Shown: piece after piece, positions 8,283 through 17,536 of the stretch
Layout of the letters: every line of letters begins with the position of its first letter
How positions within the stretch are numbered: the first letter of the stretch is position 1
Position numbers and translations under genes: made by a program
The notes under the pieces: model-generated
Database searches by the model: none
The model's input: only the letters and a program-made list of their open reading frames with translations
Told to the model about the DNA's origin: nothing
Origin: Gammaproteobacteria bacterium
Lineage (GTDB): Bacteria > Pseudomonadota > Gammaproteobacteria > Burkholderiales > Burkholderiaceae_C
Assembly (NCBI GenBank): GCA_018828125.1
Contig: JAHJWB010000003.1
Location: 186,001-250,000 of the forward strand
Direction of reading: 5' to 3'
Length of the DNA stretch: 64,000 nucleotides

Positions 8283-8918
8283 ATGCATTCACTTCCGCAG
8301 GAGTTCTTGGCTCTCTGCCGCCAGCTGGGCGCTGCTCAGCAGCGCTGCAGTGTCGCCATGGCGGCGCAGGCCACTGAGATCGACGCATTGAGGGCTGAAG
8401 TCGTGCGGCTGAGGGGTGCACTGGTGGTGCGCGACACGCGTCTTGCCATGGCGCACGAGGCGCTGGAGCAGGCCCAGGCGGCTATTCCCGGTCTGCCGCG
8501 CCGCAAGGCCATGGCGCGCCACGTCAGCGTGCTGGCCGAGCGCATCGCCACTTTGTCGCGCGAATGCCTTCGCTGGCGGCTGGCAGCCGAGGTAGATGCC
8601 CGTGACGTTCAAAGCGCAGTGCAGGGCGGTGGCCCACGGGCGGAGGCCGCCGACCACTCATCCACGCGGCTGGTGGATGAGGTGCCGGCATATGACCTCG
8701 ACGCCAACCTGGCTGCTGCAGACTTGGTGATCTGCCAGACCGGTTGCATCAGCCACGACGAATACTGGCGCGTGCAAGACCACTGCCGTCGCACCGGCAA
8801 GCCGTGCATTCTGGTGGACCAGCCCTTGGCTTTGCTGCAACCCATTCAGGTCTCGCGCATGAGCCGCGCATCGCATGCGGCGCCGATGGCGCTGACCGCG
8901 GAATCGCCTGAAATTTGA
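8283..8918 (+). CDS. DUF2325 domain protein
   Basis: A 211-residue protein of unknown function. The N-terminal two thirds is a helical, Ala/Arg/Glu-rich region likely to form coiled coil (about residues 15-110). The C-terminal DUF2325 segment has LVICQTGCISHDEYWRVQDH and GKPCILVDQP, with conserved cysteines in CQTGC and KPC that could bind metal or act in redox chemistry. ATG 8283 is preferred because an AAGGA ribosome binding site lies six bases upstream. The Fur-like site just upstream suggests expression under iron limitation. The molecular function is not known. Confidence 0.85.
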   Translation: MHSLPQEFLALCRQLGAAQQRCSVAMAAQATEIDALRAEVVRLRGALVVRDTRLAMAHEALEQAQAAIPGLPRRKAMARHVSVLAERIATLSRECLRWRLAAEVDARDVQSAVQGGGPRAEAADHSSTRLVDEVPAYDLDANLAAADLVICQTGCISHDEYWRVQDHCRRTGKPCILVDQPLALLQPIQVSRMSRASHAAPMALTAESPEI

Positions 8919-8920
8919 AT

Positions 8921-8975
8921 GAAAATGACCTCTGGCGCTTGATTTATAAGCGCTGGTAGCTATAAAAAATGTAGC
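8921..8975 (+). repeat. Dispersed intergenic palindromic repeat, copy 1
   Basis: This copy has CCTCTGGCGCTT, then a short spacer and AAGCGCTGG, followed by TAGCTAT and an A-rich run ending in GTAGC. The GCGCTT/AAGCGC arms form a small hairpin and the outer part is conserved between copies. Related copies occur near 15292, 28249, 37591, 51551, 53996 and 56379. Confidence 0.8.
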
Positions 8976-9040
8976 CATGGGCGTTGGCAGCGCTTCTCCG
9001 GGCAACCCAGCGCGCACCGCCTGCGCGCTACCATCCGCGG

Positions 9041-10552
<1,512 letters not shown>

Positions 10553-10561
10553 TTATTGAAC

Positions 10562-10649
10562 AAGTGTCTTATTTTTGGACATTTTATTTGTTCGAATTTC
10601 AGGCAAGGGCTTGGTCTGTAAATAAAAGTGTCATAAAAATCAAGCACTT
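10562..10649 (+). promoter_or_regulatory. Candidate upstream activating sites for the sigma-54 activator
   Basis: AAGTGTC (10562-10568) faces GACATTT (10578-10584), giving TGTC-N9-GACA symmetry. The AAGTGTC word recurs at 10626-10632, paired with CACTT at 10645-10649. Such repeated dyads just upstream of a -24/-12 promoter are typical of enhancer-binding-protein sites. Assignment to the adjacent regulator is inferred. Confidence 0.5.
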
Positions 10650-10655
10650 GCGACC

Positions 10656-10671
10656 TGGCACAAACTGTGCA
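10656..10671 (+). promoter_or_regulatory. Sigma-54 (-24/-12) promoter
   Basis: TGGCACAAACTGTGCA fits the RpoN consensus (TGGCAC-N5-TTGCA) at all but one informative base, with the GG and GC doublets correctly spaced. It lies 33 bases before the binding-protein start codon, with a ribosome binding site between them. Confidence 0.8.
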
Positions 10672-10703
10672 ATGTTCAGGCATCACTACAAGGAGACATC
10701 GCC

Positions 10704-11897
10704 ATGCACCGTCGCACCCTGGTTGCCCTCGCCACCGTTGCCGTTACCGCCGCCACGTTTTCTGCGTCCACCTTCGCCCAGTCGAGTGAGATCCGCATCG
10801 CCCACGTCTACAGCAAGACGGGCCCCCTGGAGGCCTACGGCAAGCAGACACAGACCGGCCTGATGATGGGCCTGAACTACGCCACCGGCGGAAGCATGAC
10901 GGTCAATGGCAAAAAGCTGGTCGTGATTGAAAAGGACGACCAAGGCAAGCCCGACCTGGGCAAGAGCCTGCTGGCCACCGCGTACTCTGACGACAAGGCC
11001 GACATTGCCGTCGGCCCCACCGCATCCGGCGTGGCGCTGGCCATGCTGCCCGTGGCCGAGGAATACAAGAAGATTCTGCTGGTGGAGCCCGCCGTGGCCG
11101 ATTCGATCACCGGCGACAAGTGGAACAAGTACATCTTCCGCACTGGCCGCAACAGCAGCCAGGACGCGATCTCCAATGCCGTGGCGGTGGACAAGGAAGG
11201 CGTGACCATTGCCACGCTGGCGCAAGACAACGCATTTGGCCGCGATGGCGTGAAGGCTTTCAAGGACTCGGTCAAGAAGGCCAAGCTCGCGCATGAGGAA
11301 TACCTGCCCGCCGCCACCACCGACTTTACCGCCGGTGCCCAGCGCATCATCGACAAGCTCAAGGACCAGCCCGGCCGCAAGATCATCTGGGTGGTGTGGG
11401 CTGGCGCAGGCAACCCCTTCAAGATCGCAGACATGGACCTGAAGCGCTATGGCATCGAGATCTCCACCGGCGGCAACATCCTGCCCGCCATGTCTGCGTA
11501 CAAGAACTTCCCGGGCATGGAGGGCGCCACGTACTACTACTTCGGCATCCCCAAGAACCCCGTGAACGAAGCCCTGGTGGCAGCGCATTACAAGGAATAC
11601 AAGACCCCGCCAGACTTCTTCACTGCAGGCGGCTTCAGCTCGGCCATGGCGCTGGTCACCGCGCTCAAGGCCACCGGTGGCGACACCAACACCAACAAGC
11701 TCATCAAGACCATGGAAGGCATGAGCTTTGACACCCCCAAGGGCAAGATGACCTTCCGCAAGGAAGACCACCAGGCCATGCAGAGCATGTACCACTTCAA
11801 GATCAAGGTGGACCCCGCCTTCGCCTGGGGCGTGCCCGAACTGGTGCGTGAGATCAAGCCTGAAGAAATGAACGTGCCGATTCGCAACCAGCGATAA
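10704..11897 (+). CDS. Liv-type ABC transporter substrate-binding protein (PHB locus)
   Basis: A 397-residue periplasmic binding protein of the type-1 fold (Peripla_BP_6, LivK-like). A signal peptide covers about residues 1-28, ending near STFAQS. The mature part starts with IRIAHVYSKTGPLEAYGKQ and continues through AQDNAFGRDGV and a typical two-lobe pattern. An AAGGAGACATCGCC ribosome binding site precedes ATG 10704. It is the first gene behind the sigma-54 promoter, and LivGFHM components follow after the PHB depolymerase gene. Family members bind amino acids, amides or aromatic and short-chain acids. Here 3-hydroxybutyrate or its oligomers are the likely ligand, by context only. Confidence 0.9.
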   Translation: MHRRTLVALATVAVTAATFSASTFAQSSEIRIAHVYSKTGPLEAYGKQTQTGLMMGLNYATGGSMTVNGKKLVVIEKDDQGKPDLGKSLLATAYSDDKADIAVGPTASGVALAMLPVAEEYKKILLVEPAVADSITGDKWNKYIFRTGRNSSQDAISNAVAVDKEGVTIATLAQDNAFGRDGVKAFKDSVKKAKLAHEEYLPAATTDFTAGAQRIIDKLKDQPGRKIIWVVWAGAGNPFKIADMDLKRYGIEISTGGNILPAMSAYKNFPGMEGATYYYFGIPKNPVNEALVAAHYKEYKTPPDFFTAGGFSSAMALVTALKATGGDTNTNKLIKTMEGMSFDTPKGKMTFRKEDHQAMQSMYHFKIKVDPAFAWGVPELVREIKPEEMNVPIRNQR

Positions 11898-12023
11898 GAA
11901 GCCGCGGCGGCGGGCCCGGCGCAGGGTCTGCCAGCCGTCCGACGCAGACACGACACCCAATACGGTTTGCGTGGCCCGGCCAAGGCATCCTTCAAGATGC
12001 CCGTGACCGGGGTTCATCCCGCA

Positions 12024-12044
12024 GGGGCGGCCGCCCCTTTTTTT
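12024..12044 (+). terminator. Possible terminator between the binding protein and PHB depolymerase
   Basis: GGGGCGGCCGCCCC is a perfect palindrome followed by seven T. The stem can only be about five base pairs with a four-base loop, but the T-run is convincing. It may cause partial termination, giving more binding-protein message than downstream message. Confidence 0.55.
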
Positions 12045-12124
12045 CCAGTACCTAGACGAATGAACCCCCGGGCACACGGGGGCATGGTGAGTGCTTTTCC
12101 AAAAATATTCAGGAGACAAGACAC

Positions 12125-13666
12125 ATGACGTTCCCTCGGTTTTCTCGGATTCTTATCGCGGCTGCCGCCACGGCCCTCGCATCGGGCGTGGCACTGGGTG
12201 CCACACCGCTGGCCCAGTACAACATCGACACCAGCAAGATCAGCGTGTCGGGCCTGTCGTCTGGCGGGTTCATGGCCAACCAGCTGGGCGTGGCGTACTC
12301 CAGCACCTTCATGGGCGTCGGCATATTCGCCGCCGGCCCCTACATGTGCGCGGGGCACAACAACTACACGGCGTGCATGTACAACGCCAACATCAGCGCC
12401 AGCCAGCAGACCACGATGCAAAACAGCATCAACAGTTTCAGCAGCGCAGGCACCATCGACAACAAGTCGAATCTGGCCAGCCAGAAGATCTACATCTTCA
12501 CGGGCACCAGCGACACCACCGTGGGCCCCAACCAGACCACGGCGCTGCAGACGCAGTACCTTAACAACGGCGTACCCGCCAGCAACATCTCTTACGTGCA
12601 GCGTGCCAGCACGGCGCACGTGTTCCCCACCGACTTTGACAGCACCGGCAACAACGGTTGCACCAGCGCCCTGTCGCCGTACATCAGTAACTGCGGGTAC
12701 GACGGCGCCAAGGCAGCGCTCACGCATTTCTATGGTGCGCTCAACCCGCGCAACGATGCGCCTGCAGCAGGCAACTACGTCGAGTTCATTCAGAGCACCT
12801 ACACCGGCAGCAACCCGGGCATGGCGGCCAACGGCTGGCTGTATGTGCCCGCCAGCTGCGCCAGCGGCAGCACGCAATGCAAGCTGCATGTGGCGCTGCA
12901 TGGTTGCCAGCAGAGCACCGACAAGATCGGTGACAAGTTCGTGAAGAACACGGGCTACAGCCGCTGGGCCGATACCAACAACATCATCGTGCTGTTCCCG
13001 CAGACCAAGGTAGACAACACCAGCCGCAGCACCGCCGCCAGCGGCTCGCTGCCCAACCCCAATGCCTGCTGGGACTGGGTGGGCTGGTATGGCAGCAACT
13101 TTGCCAAGAAGGCGGGCACGCAGATGGTCGCCATCAAGGCCATGGTGGACCGCATTGCGTCGGGCCCAGGCTCTGGAAACGGCGGCGGTGGCACCAACCC
13201 TGACCCGGTTGCCTTGCCAGCGCCCACGGGCGTCAGCACCTCGGGCGCCACTGCCAGCAGCATGGCCATCGGCTGGAACGCCGTCACTGGCGCCGCCAGC
13301 TACAACGTGTACCGCAACGCCAACAAGGTCAACGCACTGCCCGTGTACGGCACCAGCTACAGCGACACGGGTCTGACAGCTTCCACCACCTACAGCTGGA
13401 CAGTGCGTGCGGCTGATGCGAATGGCGCCGAAGGCGCAACGTCTACCGCTGCATCGGGCACCACGCTGGCAGGCTCCGGCGGCGGCACGGCCACCTGCAC
13501 CACGGCGAGCAACTATGCCCACGTGCAAGCGGGCAGGGCGTACCAGCAGGGCGGCTACGCCTACGCCAACGGTTCTGCGCAGAACATGGGTCTGTGGAAC
13601 GTGTTCGTCACCAAAACGCTCAAGCAGACCGGACCGAATTACTACGTGATCGGCACCTGTCCGTAA
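12125..13666 (+). CDS. phaZ: Extracellular poly(3-hydroxybutyrate) depolymerase
   Basis: A 513-residue secreted enzyme that hydrolyses denatured or native PHB outside the cell to hydroxybutyrate oligomers. A signal peptide covers about 1-26. The catalytic domain has its lipase box GLSSG near the N-terminus (Ser45), the order typical of type II depolymerases. Asp in FTGTSDTTVG and His in TAHVFPTD are candidate triad partners, and VALHGCQQS supplies the oxyanion-hole histidine. A Gly-rich linker (near 350-360) leads to a fibronectin III-like domain with WNAVTGAASYNVYR. A C-terminal PHB-binding domain follows, starting CTTASNYAHVQAGRAY. A ribosome binding site AGGAGACAAG precedes ATG 12125. Its place inside a transporter gene set indicates coupled digestion and uptake. 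Confidence 0.93.
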   Translation: MTFPRFSRILIAAAATALASGVALGATPLAQYNIDTSKISVSGLSSGGFMANQLGVAYSSTFMGVGIFAAGPYMCAGHNNYTACMYNANISASQQTTMQNSINSFSSAGTIDNKSNLASQKIYIFTGTSDTTVGPNQTTALQTQYLNNGVPASNISYVQRASTAHVFPTDFDSTGNNGCTSALSPYISNCGYDGAKAALTHFYGALNPRNDAPAAGNYVEFIQSTYTGSNPGMAANGWLYVPASCASGSTQCKLHVALHGCQQSTDKIGDKFVKNTGYSRWADTNNIIVLFPQTKVDNTSRSTAASGSLPNPNACWDWVGWYGSNFAKKAGTQMVAIKAMVDRIASGPGSGNGGGGTNPDPVALPAPTGVSTSGATASSMAIGWNAVTGAASYNVYRNANKVNALPVYGTSYSDTGLTASTTYSWTVRAADANGAEGATSTAASGTTLAGSGGGTATCTTASNYAHVQAGRAYQQGGYAYANGSAQNMGLWNVFVTKTLKQTGPNYYVIGTCP

Positions 13667-13755
13667 CCTGTGGTTGCTGCCCCTGCGTGCCTGGCAGGCA
13701 GGGGATCAACCCCCCTCTACTGAATGATGATGACCGAGAAAGTGAACCCCCACCC

Positions 13756-14526
13756 ATGAGCACCTTGGCCACCAAGGACTTGACCATCCGCTTTGGCGGC
13801 CACGTGGCGGTCAACAGCGTGACCTGCTCTTTCGAGCCCGGCACGCTGACCGCCATCGTGGGCCCCAACGGCGCGGGCAAGACCACGTACTTCAATCTGA
13901 TCTCCGGGCAACTCAAGGCCAGCAGCGGCACCGTCACGCTGGGCGGGCAGGACATCACGGGGATGTCGGTGTCGGCGCGCACGCACGCAGGGCTGGGCCG
14001 GGCGTTTCAGTTGACCAATCTGTTCCCCAACCTCAGCGTGCTGGAGAACGTGCGCCTGGCCGTGCAAGCCACGCAGGAAGGCAAACACCGCCGGGGCCTG
14101 AACCTGTGGAGCATCTGGAGCGACCACGCCGCGCTGGTACAGCGCGCCCGCGTCATCCTGCAGGCCGTGGCCATGAATGACCGTGCCGATACGCCCGTGG
14201 CCAGCCTGCCGCACGGCGACCAGCGCAAGCTCGAAGTCGCGCTGCTGATGGCGCTGGAGCCGCAGGTCTACATGTTCGACGAACCCACGGCGGGCATGAG
14301 CCACGACGAGGCCCCGGTGATCCTGAACCTGATCCGCGAGCTGAAGAAGGACAAGACCAAGATCATCTTGCTGGTGGAGCACAAGATGGACGTGGTGCGC
14401 GAGCTGGCCGACCGCATTATCGTGCTGACCAACGGCACGCTGGTGGCCGATGGCCCACCGGCCGAGGTGATTGCATCACCCGTGGTGCAAGAGGCCTATC
14501 TGGGCGTGACCAAGGAGGCTGCATGA
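13756..14526 (+). CDS. livG: Liv-type ABC transporter ATP-binding protein LivG-like
   Basis: A 256-residue ATPase of the branched-chain amino acid (HAAT) ABC family. Walker A is GPNGAGKTT near residue 36. The Q-loop region reads LGRAFQLTNLFPNLSV, a divergent signature SLPHGDQRKLEVALLM stands in place of LSGGQ, and Walker B is VYMFDEPTAGM. ATG 13756 begins MSTLATKDLTIRFGG, immediately before the conserved first strand; upstream in-frame codons have no homology. It overlaps livF by four bases. It lies between the PHB depolymerase and permease genes and energises the transporter encoded here. Confidence 0.93.
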   Translation: MSTLATKDLTIRFGGHVAVNSVTCSFEPGTLTAIVGPNGAGKTTYFNLISGQLKASSGTVTLGGQDITGMSVSARTHAGLGRAFQLTNLFPNLSVLENVRLAVQATQEGKHRRGLNLWSIWSDHAALVQRARVILQAVAMNDRADTPVASLPHGDQRKLEVALLMALEPQVYMFDEPTAGMSHDEAPVILNLIRELKKDKTKIILLVEHKMDVVRELADRIIVLTNGTLVADGPPAEVIASPVVQEAYLGVTKEAA

Positions 14527-15266
14527 GCACGAACACCAGTCACAGCGGCAACTTGCTCGAACTCAAGGGCGTGCATACCCACATCGGTGCGTACCACATC
14601 CTGCACGGGGTTGACCTGGCGGTGCCCAAGGGCCAGCTCACCATGCTGCTCGGCCGCAACGGCGCGGGCAAGACGACCACGCTGCGCACCATCATGGGCC
14701 TGTGGCATGCGTCCAAGGGCAGCATTCACTTTGGCGGCAAAGACATCACCGCACTGAACACCCCCGCCATCGCGGGCATGAACATCGCCTATGTGCCCGA
14801 GAACATGGGCATCTTTGCCGACCTCACGGTGAAAGAAAACATGCTGCTGGCTGCCCGCAGCGCGCGCAATGCCGCGCAGATGGACGAGGCCCGACTGCAA
14901 TGGATCTTCAAGCTGTTCCCGGCGGTGGAGAAGTTCTGGAACCACCCGGCCGGCAAGCTCAGCGGCGGACAAAAACAGATGGTGGCCGTGAGCCGCGCCA
15001 TCGTCGAGCCGCGCGATTTGCTCATCGTCGATGAGCCCAGCAAGGGCTTGGCGCCCGCCATCATCAACAACATGATCGAAGCGTTTGACCAGCTCAAAAA
15101 GAGCGGCGTGACCATCTTGCTGGTGGAGCAGAACATCAATTTCGCCAAGCGGCTCGGCGACACCGTGGCCGTGATGGACAACGGCCAGGTGGTGCATGCG
15201 GGCAGCATGGCCGCGCTGGCCGAGGACGAAGCACTGCAGCGCTCGCTGCTGGGGTTGGCACTATGA
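14523..15266 (+). CDS. livF: Liv-type ABC transporter ATP-binding protein LivF-like
   Basis: A 247-residue second ATPase of the same transporter. Walker A is GRNGAGKTT, the signature is KLSGGQKQMVAVSRA, and Walker B is LLIVDEPSKGLAP, followed by VEQNINFA with the switch region. Its ATG overlaps the livG stop (ATGA), so translation is coupled. The 115-base gap to livH holds a dispersed repeat. The pair LivG/LivF forms the nucleotide-binding heterodimer in HAAT systems. Confidence 0.93.
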   Translation: MSTNTSHSGNLLELKGVHTHIGAYHILHGVDLAVPKGQLTMLLGRNGAGKTTTLRTIMGLWHASKGSIHFGGKDITALNTPAIAGMNIAYVPENMGIFADLTVKENMLLAARSARNAAQMDEARLQWIFKLFPAVEKFWNHPAGKLSGGQKQMVAVSRAIVEPRDLLIVDEPSKGLAPAIINNMIEAFDQLKKSGVTILLVEQNINFAKRLGDTVAVMDNGQVVHAGSMAALAEDEALQRSLLGLAL

Positions 15267-15291
15267 GTGAGATGGCAATTTTTAAGTCTAT

Positions 15292-15342
15292 ATGGCCTCT
15301 GGCGCTTGATGGTAAAGCGCTGGCAGCTATTAATTTGGTAGT
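15292..15342 (+). repeat. Dispersed intergenic palindromic repeat, copy 2
   Basis: TGGCCTCTGGCGCTT, spacer, AAAGCGCTGGCAGCTATTAATTT follow the same pattern as the copy near 8921. It sits between livF and livH without separating them into different strands, so it probably lies inside the transcript and could fold as an RNA hairpin. Confidence 0.8.
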
Positions 15343-15381
15343 GAACGAGGTCGGCGGCAGCCACGCTGCGGGAGAACCTGC

Positions 15382-16371
15382 ATGAGCGCCACCACCCGCG
15401 ACTTCGACTGGAAACCCCTGGCCCTGGTGCCTGCGCTGGCCCTGCTGGTGCTGCCCTTCATCGGCTCGCCCAGCACCTGGCTCACGCTCACCGTGGCGGG
15501 GCTGGCGATGGGCATGATCATCTTCATCATCGCCTCGGGCCTCACGCTGGTGTTCGGGCTGATGGACGTGCTCAACTTTGGCCACGGCGTGTTCATTGCC
15601 CTCGGTGCCTTTGTGGCCACCAGCGTGCTGGGCGCCATGGGCGACTACACCCAAAGCGCCGACCTGTGGCGCAACCTGATGGCCGTGCTGCCCGCCATGG
15701 TGGTGGCCATGGCGGTGGCGGGCGCCGTGGGCCTGGCGTTCGAGCGCTTCATCGTGCGGCCGGTGTATGGCCAGCACTTGAAGCAGATCCTCATCACCAT
15801 GGGCGGCATGATCATTGGTGAAGAACTCATCAAGGTCATCTGGGGCCCTGCGCAGATCCCGCTGCCCCTGCCCGAAGCCATGCGCGGCTCGCTGCTGATA
15901 GGCGACGCCGCCATCGAGAAATACCGGCTGATCGCCGTGGTGGTGGGCCTGGTGGTGTTTGCCGTGCTGGCCTGGGTGCTGTCGCGCACCAAGGTGGGCC
16001 TCTTGATCCGCGCCGGGGTGCAAGATCGCGAGATGGTGGAAGGCCTGGGCTACCGCATCCGCCGCCTGTTTGTGGGCGTGTTTGTGGTGGGCTCGGCCCT
16101 GGCGGGCCTGGGTGGTGTGATGTGGGGGCTGTACCAGCAAAGCGTGATCCCGCAGATGGGCGCGCAGGTCAACGTGCTGATCTTCATCGTGATCATCATC
16201 GGCGGCCTGGGCAGCACGGGCGGGGCGCTCATCGGCGCGCTGCTGGTGGGGCTGATGGCCAACTACACCGGGTTTCTGGTGCCCAAGGTGGCGCTGTTCT
16301 CGAACATCGCGCTCATGGTGGCCATCTTGCTGTGGCGGCCCCAGGGTGTTTACCCGGTCACCAACCGCTAA
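15382..16371 (+). CDS. livH: Liv-type ABC transporter permease LivH-like
   Basis: A 329-residue inner-membrane permease with about eight to nine helices. Family motifs include GLTLVFGLMDVLNFGHG near residues 55-70, with the FGHG turn, and the cytoplasmic coupling-loop region GLGYRIRRLFVGVFVVG. The late IIIGGLGSTGGALIGALLVG is also present. A GGGAGAACCTGC ribosome binding site precedes ATG 15382. It is followed 12 bases later by livM. It forms the substrate channel with LivM. Confidence 0.93.
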   Translation: MSATTRDFDWKPLALVPALALLVLPFIGSPSTWLTLTVAGLAMGMIIFIIASGLTLVFGLMDVLNFGHGVFIALGAFVATSVLGAMGDYTQSADLWRNLMAVLPAMVVAMAVAGAVGLAFERFIVRPVYGQHLKQILITMGGMIIGEELIKVIWGPAQIPLPLPEAMRGSLLIGDAAIEKYRLIAVVVGLVVFAVLAWVLSRTKVGLLIRAGVQDREMVEGLGYRIRRLFVGVFVVGSALAGLGGVMWGLYQQSVIPQMGAQVNVLIFIVIIIGGLGSTGGALIGALLVGLMANYTGFLVPKVALFSNIALMVAILLWRPQGVYPVTNR

Positions 16372-16383
16372 GGAAACAAGACC

Positions 16384-17457
16384 ATGTTGAACCGTCTTCT
16401 TTCCAACGACTACCCGCGCAGCAAAATCCTTGCGGCCATCTTGCTGGCGCTTTTCGTGGGGCTGGCGCTGGCGCCCTTCGTGTTCCCTGGTGTCAAGGCC
16501 CTCAACGTGGCCGCCAAGGTGCTGATTTTTGTGGTCCTGGTGGCCAGCTTTGATCTGCTTTTGGGCTACACCGGCATCGTGAGTTTTGCGCACACCATGT
16601 TCTTTGGCATTGGCGCCTACGGCGTGGCCATTGCCACCACGCGCATGGGCGGCACCTGGGGCGCGCTGGCTGTGGGAATCGTCTGCGCGCTGGGCATCAG
16701 CCTGCTGCTGTCGCTGGCGGTGGGTTTGTTTTCGCTGCGCGTGCGGGCCATCTTTTTTGCCATGATCACGCTGGCAGTCGCCACGGCCTTCCAGACGCTG
16801 GCCTCACAGCTGTCGGAGTGGACGGGCGGCGAAGACGGCCTGACCTTCAAGGTGCCGGTGTGGCTGTCGCCCAGCTTCGAGCCGTTTGAGAACGAAGTGC
16901 TGGGTGTGCTCATCGACGGCAAGATCATCACGTACTACCTGCTCTTCGTGGTGGCCGTGGTGCTGGTGCTGGCGCTGCTGCGCATCGTCAACTCGCCGTT
17001 CGGCCGCGTGCTGCAGGCGATTCGCGAAAACGAGTTCCGCGCCGAGGCCATCGGCTACCGGGTGGTGGTGTACCGCACCACGTCCAGCGTGTTGTCTGCA
17101 CTGTTTGCCACCATGGCCGGCGCCATGCTGGCGATCTGGCTGCGCTACAACGGGCCCGACACCTCGCTGAGCTTCGAAATCATGATGGACTGCCTGCTCA
17201 TTGTGGTGATTGGTGGCATGGGCACCATCTACGGATCGGCCATCGGCGCCGTGCTCTTTCTGGTGGCGCAAAGCTATCTGCAGGACCTGCTGCGCCTGGG
17301 GAGCGAGGCCGCGTCGGCCTTGCCTTGGCTGTCCGCACTGCTGTCGCCCGACCGCTGGCTGCTGTGGCTGGGCGTGCTGTTCGTTCTGTCTGTTTATTAC
17401 TTCCCCACCGGTGTGGTGGGGCGCCTGCGCGCGGCAGCTGCGCGCAAGGTGGCATGA
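16384..17457 (+). CDS. livM: Liv-type ABC transporter permease LivM-like
   Basis: A 357-residue second permease subunit. It shows LLLGYTGIVSFAHTMFFGIGAYG near residues 58-80 (the GHG-equivalent turn SFAH), the coupling region AIRENEFRAEAIGYRV, and a late VVIGGMGTIYGSAIGAV. About nine hydrophobic segments are seen. It ends 80 bases before the 3HB-oligomer hydrolase gene, with no terminator visible between them, so the operon likely continues. Confidence 0.93.
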   Translation: MLNRLLSNDYPRSKILAAILLALFVGLALAPFVFPGVKALNVAAKVLIFVVLVASFDLLLGYTGIVSFAHTMFFGIGAYGVAIATTRMGGTWGALAVGIVCALGISLLLSLAVGLFSLRVRAIFFAMITLAVATAFQTLASQLSEWTGGEDGLTFKVPVWLSPSFEPFENEVLGVLIDGKIITYYLLFVVAVVLVLALLRIVNSPFGRVLQAIRENEFRAEAIGYRVVVYRTTSSVLSALFATMAGAMLAIWLRYNGPDTSLSFEIMMDCLLIVVIGGMGTIYGSAIGAVLFLVAQSYLQDLLRLGSEAASALPWLSALLSPDRWLLWLGVLFVLSVYYFPTGVVGRLRAAAARKVA

Positions 17458-17536
17458 CGAAGCCAACGCCGCCTAGGCGTCATTGGTGGTGGTAGCTGCG
17501 CAAAAACGCTAACAAAAAATACCAGGAGACAAGCAC

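Noticed and set aside
12014..13528. Long minus-strand frame opposite the PHB depolymerase
   Set aside because: Low-complexity Ala/Gly/Val translation antisense to a convincing secreted enzyme.
15136..16593. 485-codon minus-strand frame opposite livH/livM
   Set aside because: His/Gln-rich composition typical of the reverse of membrane protein codons; no ribosome binding site.
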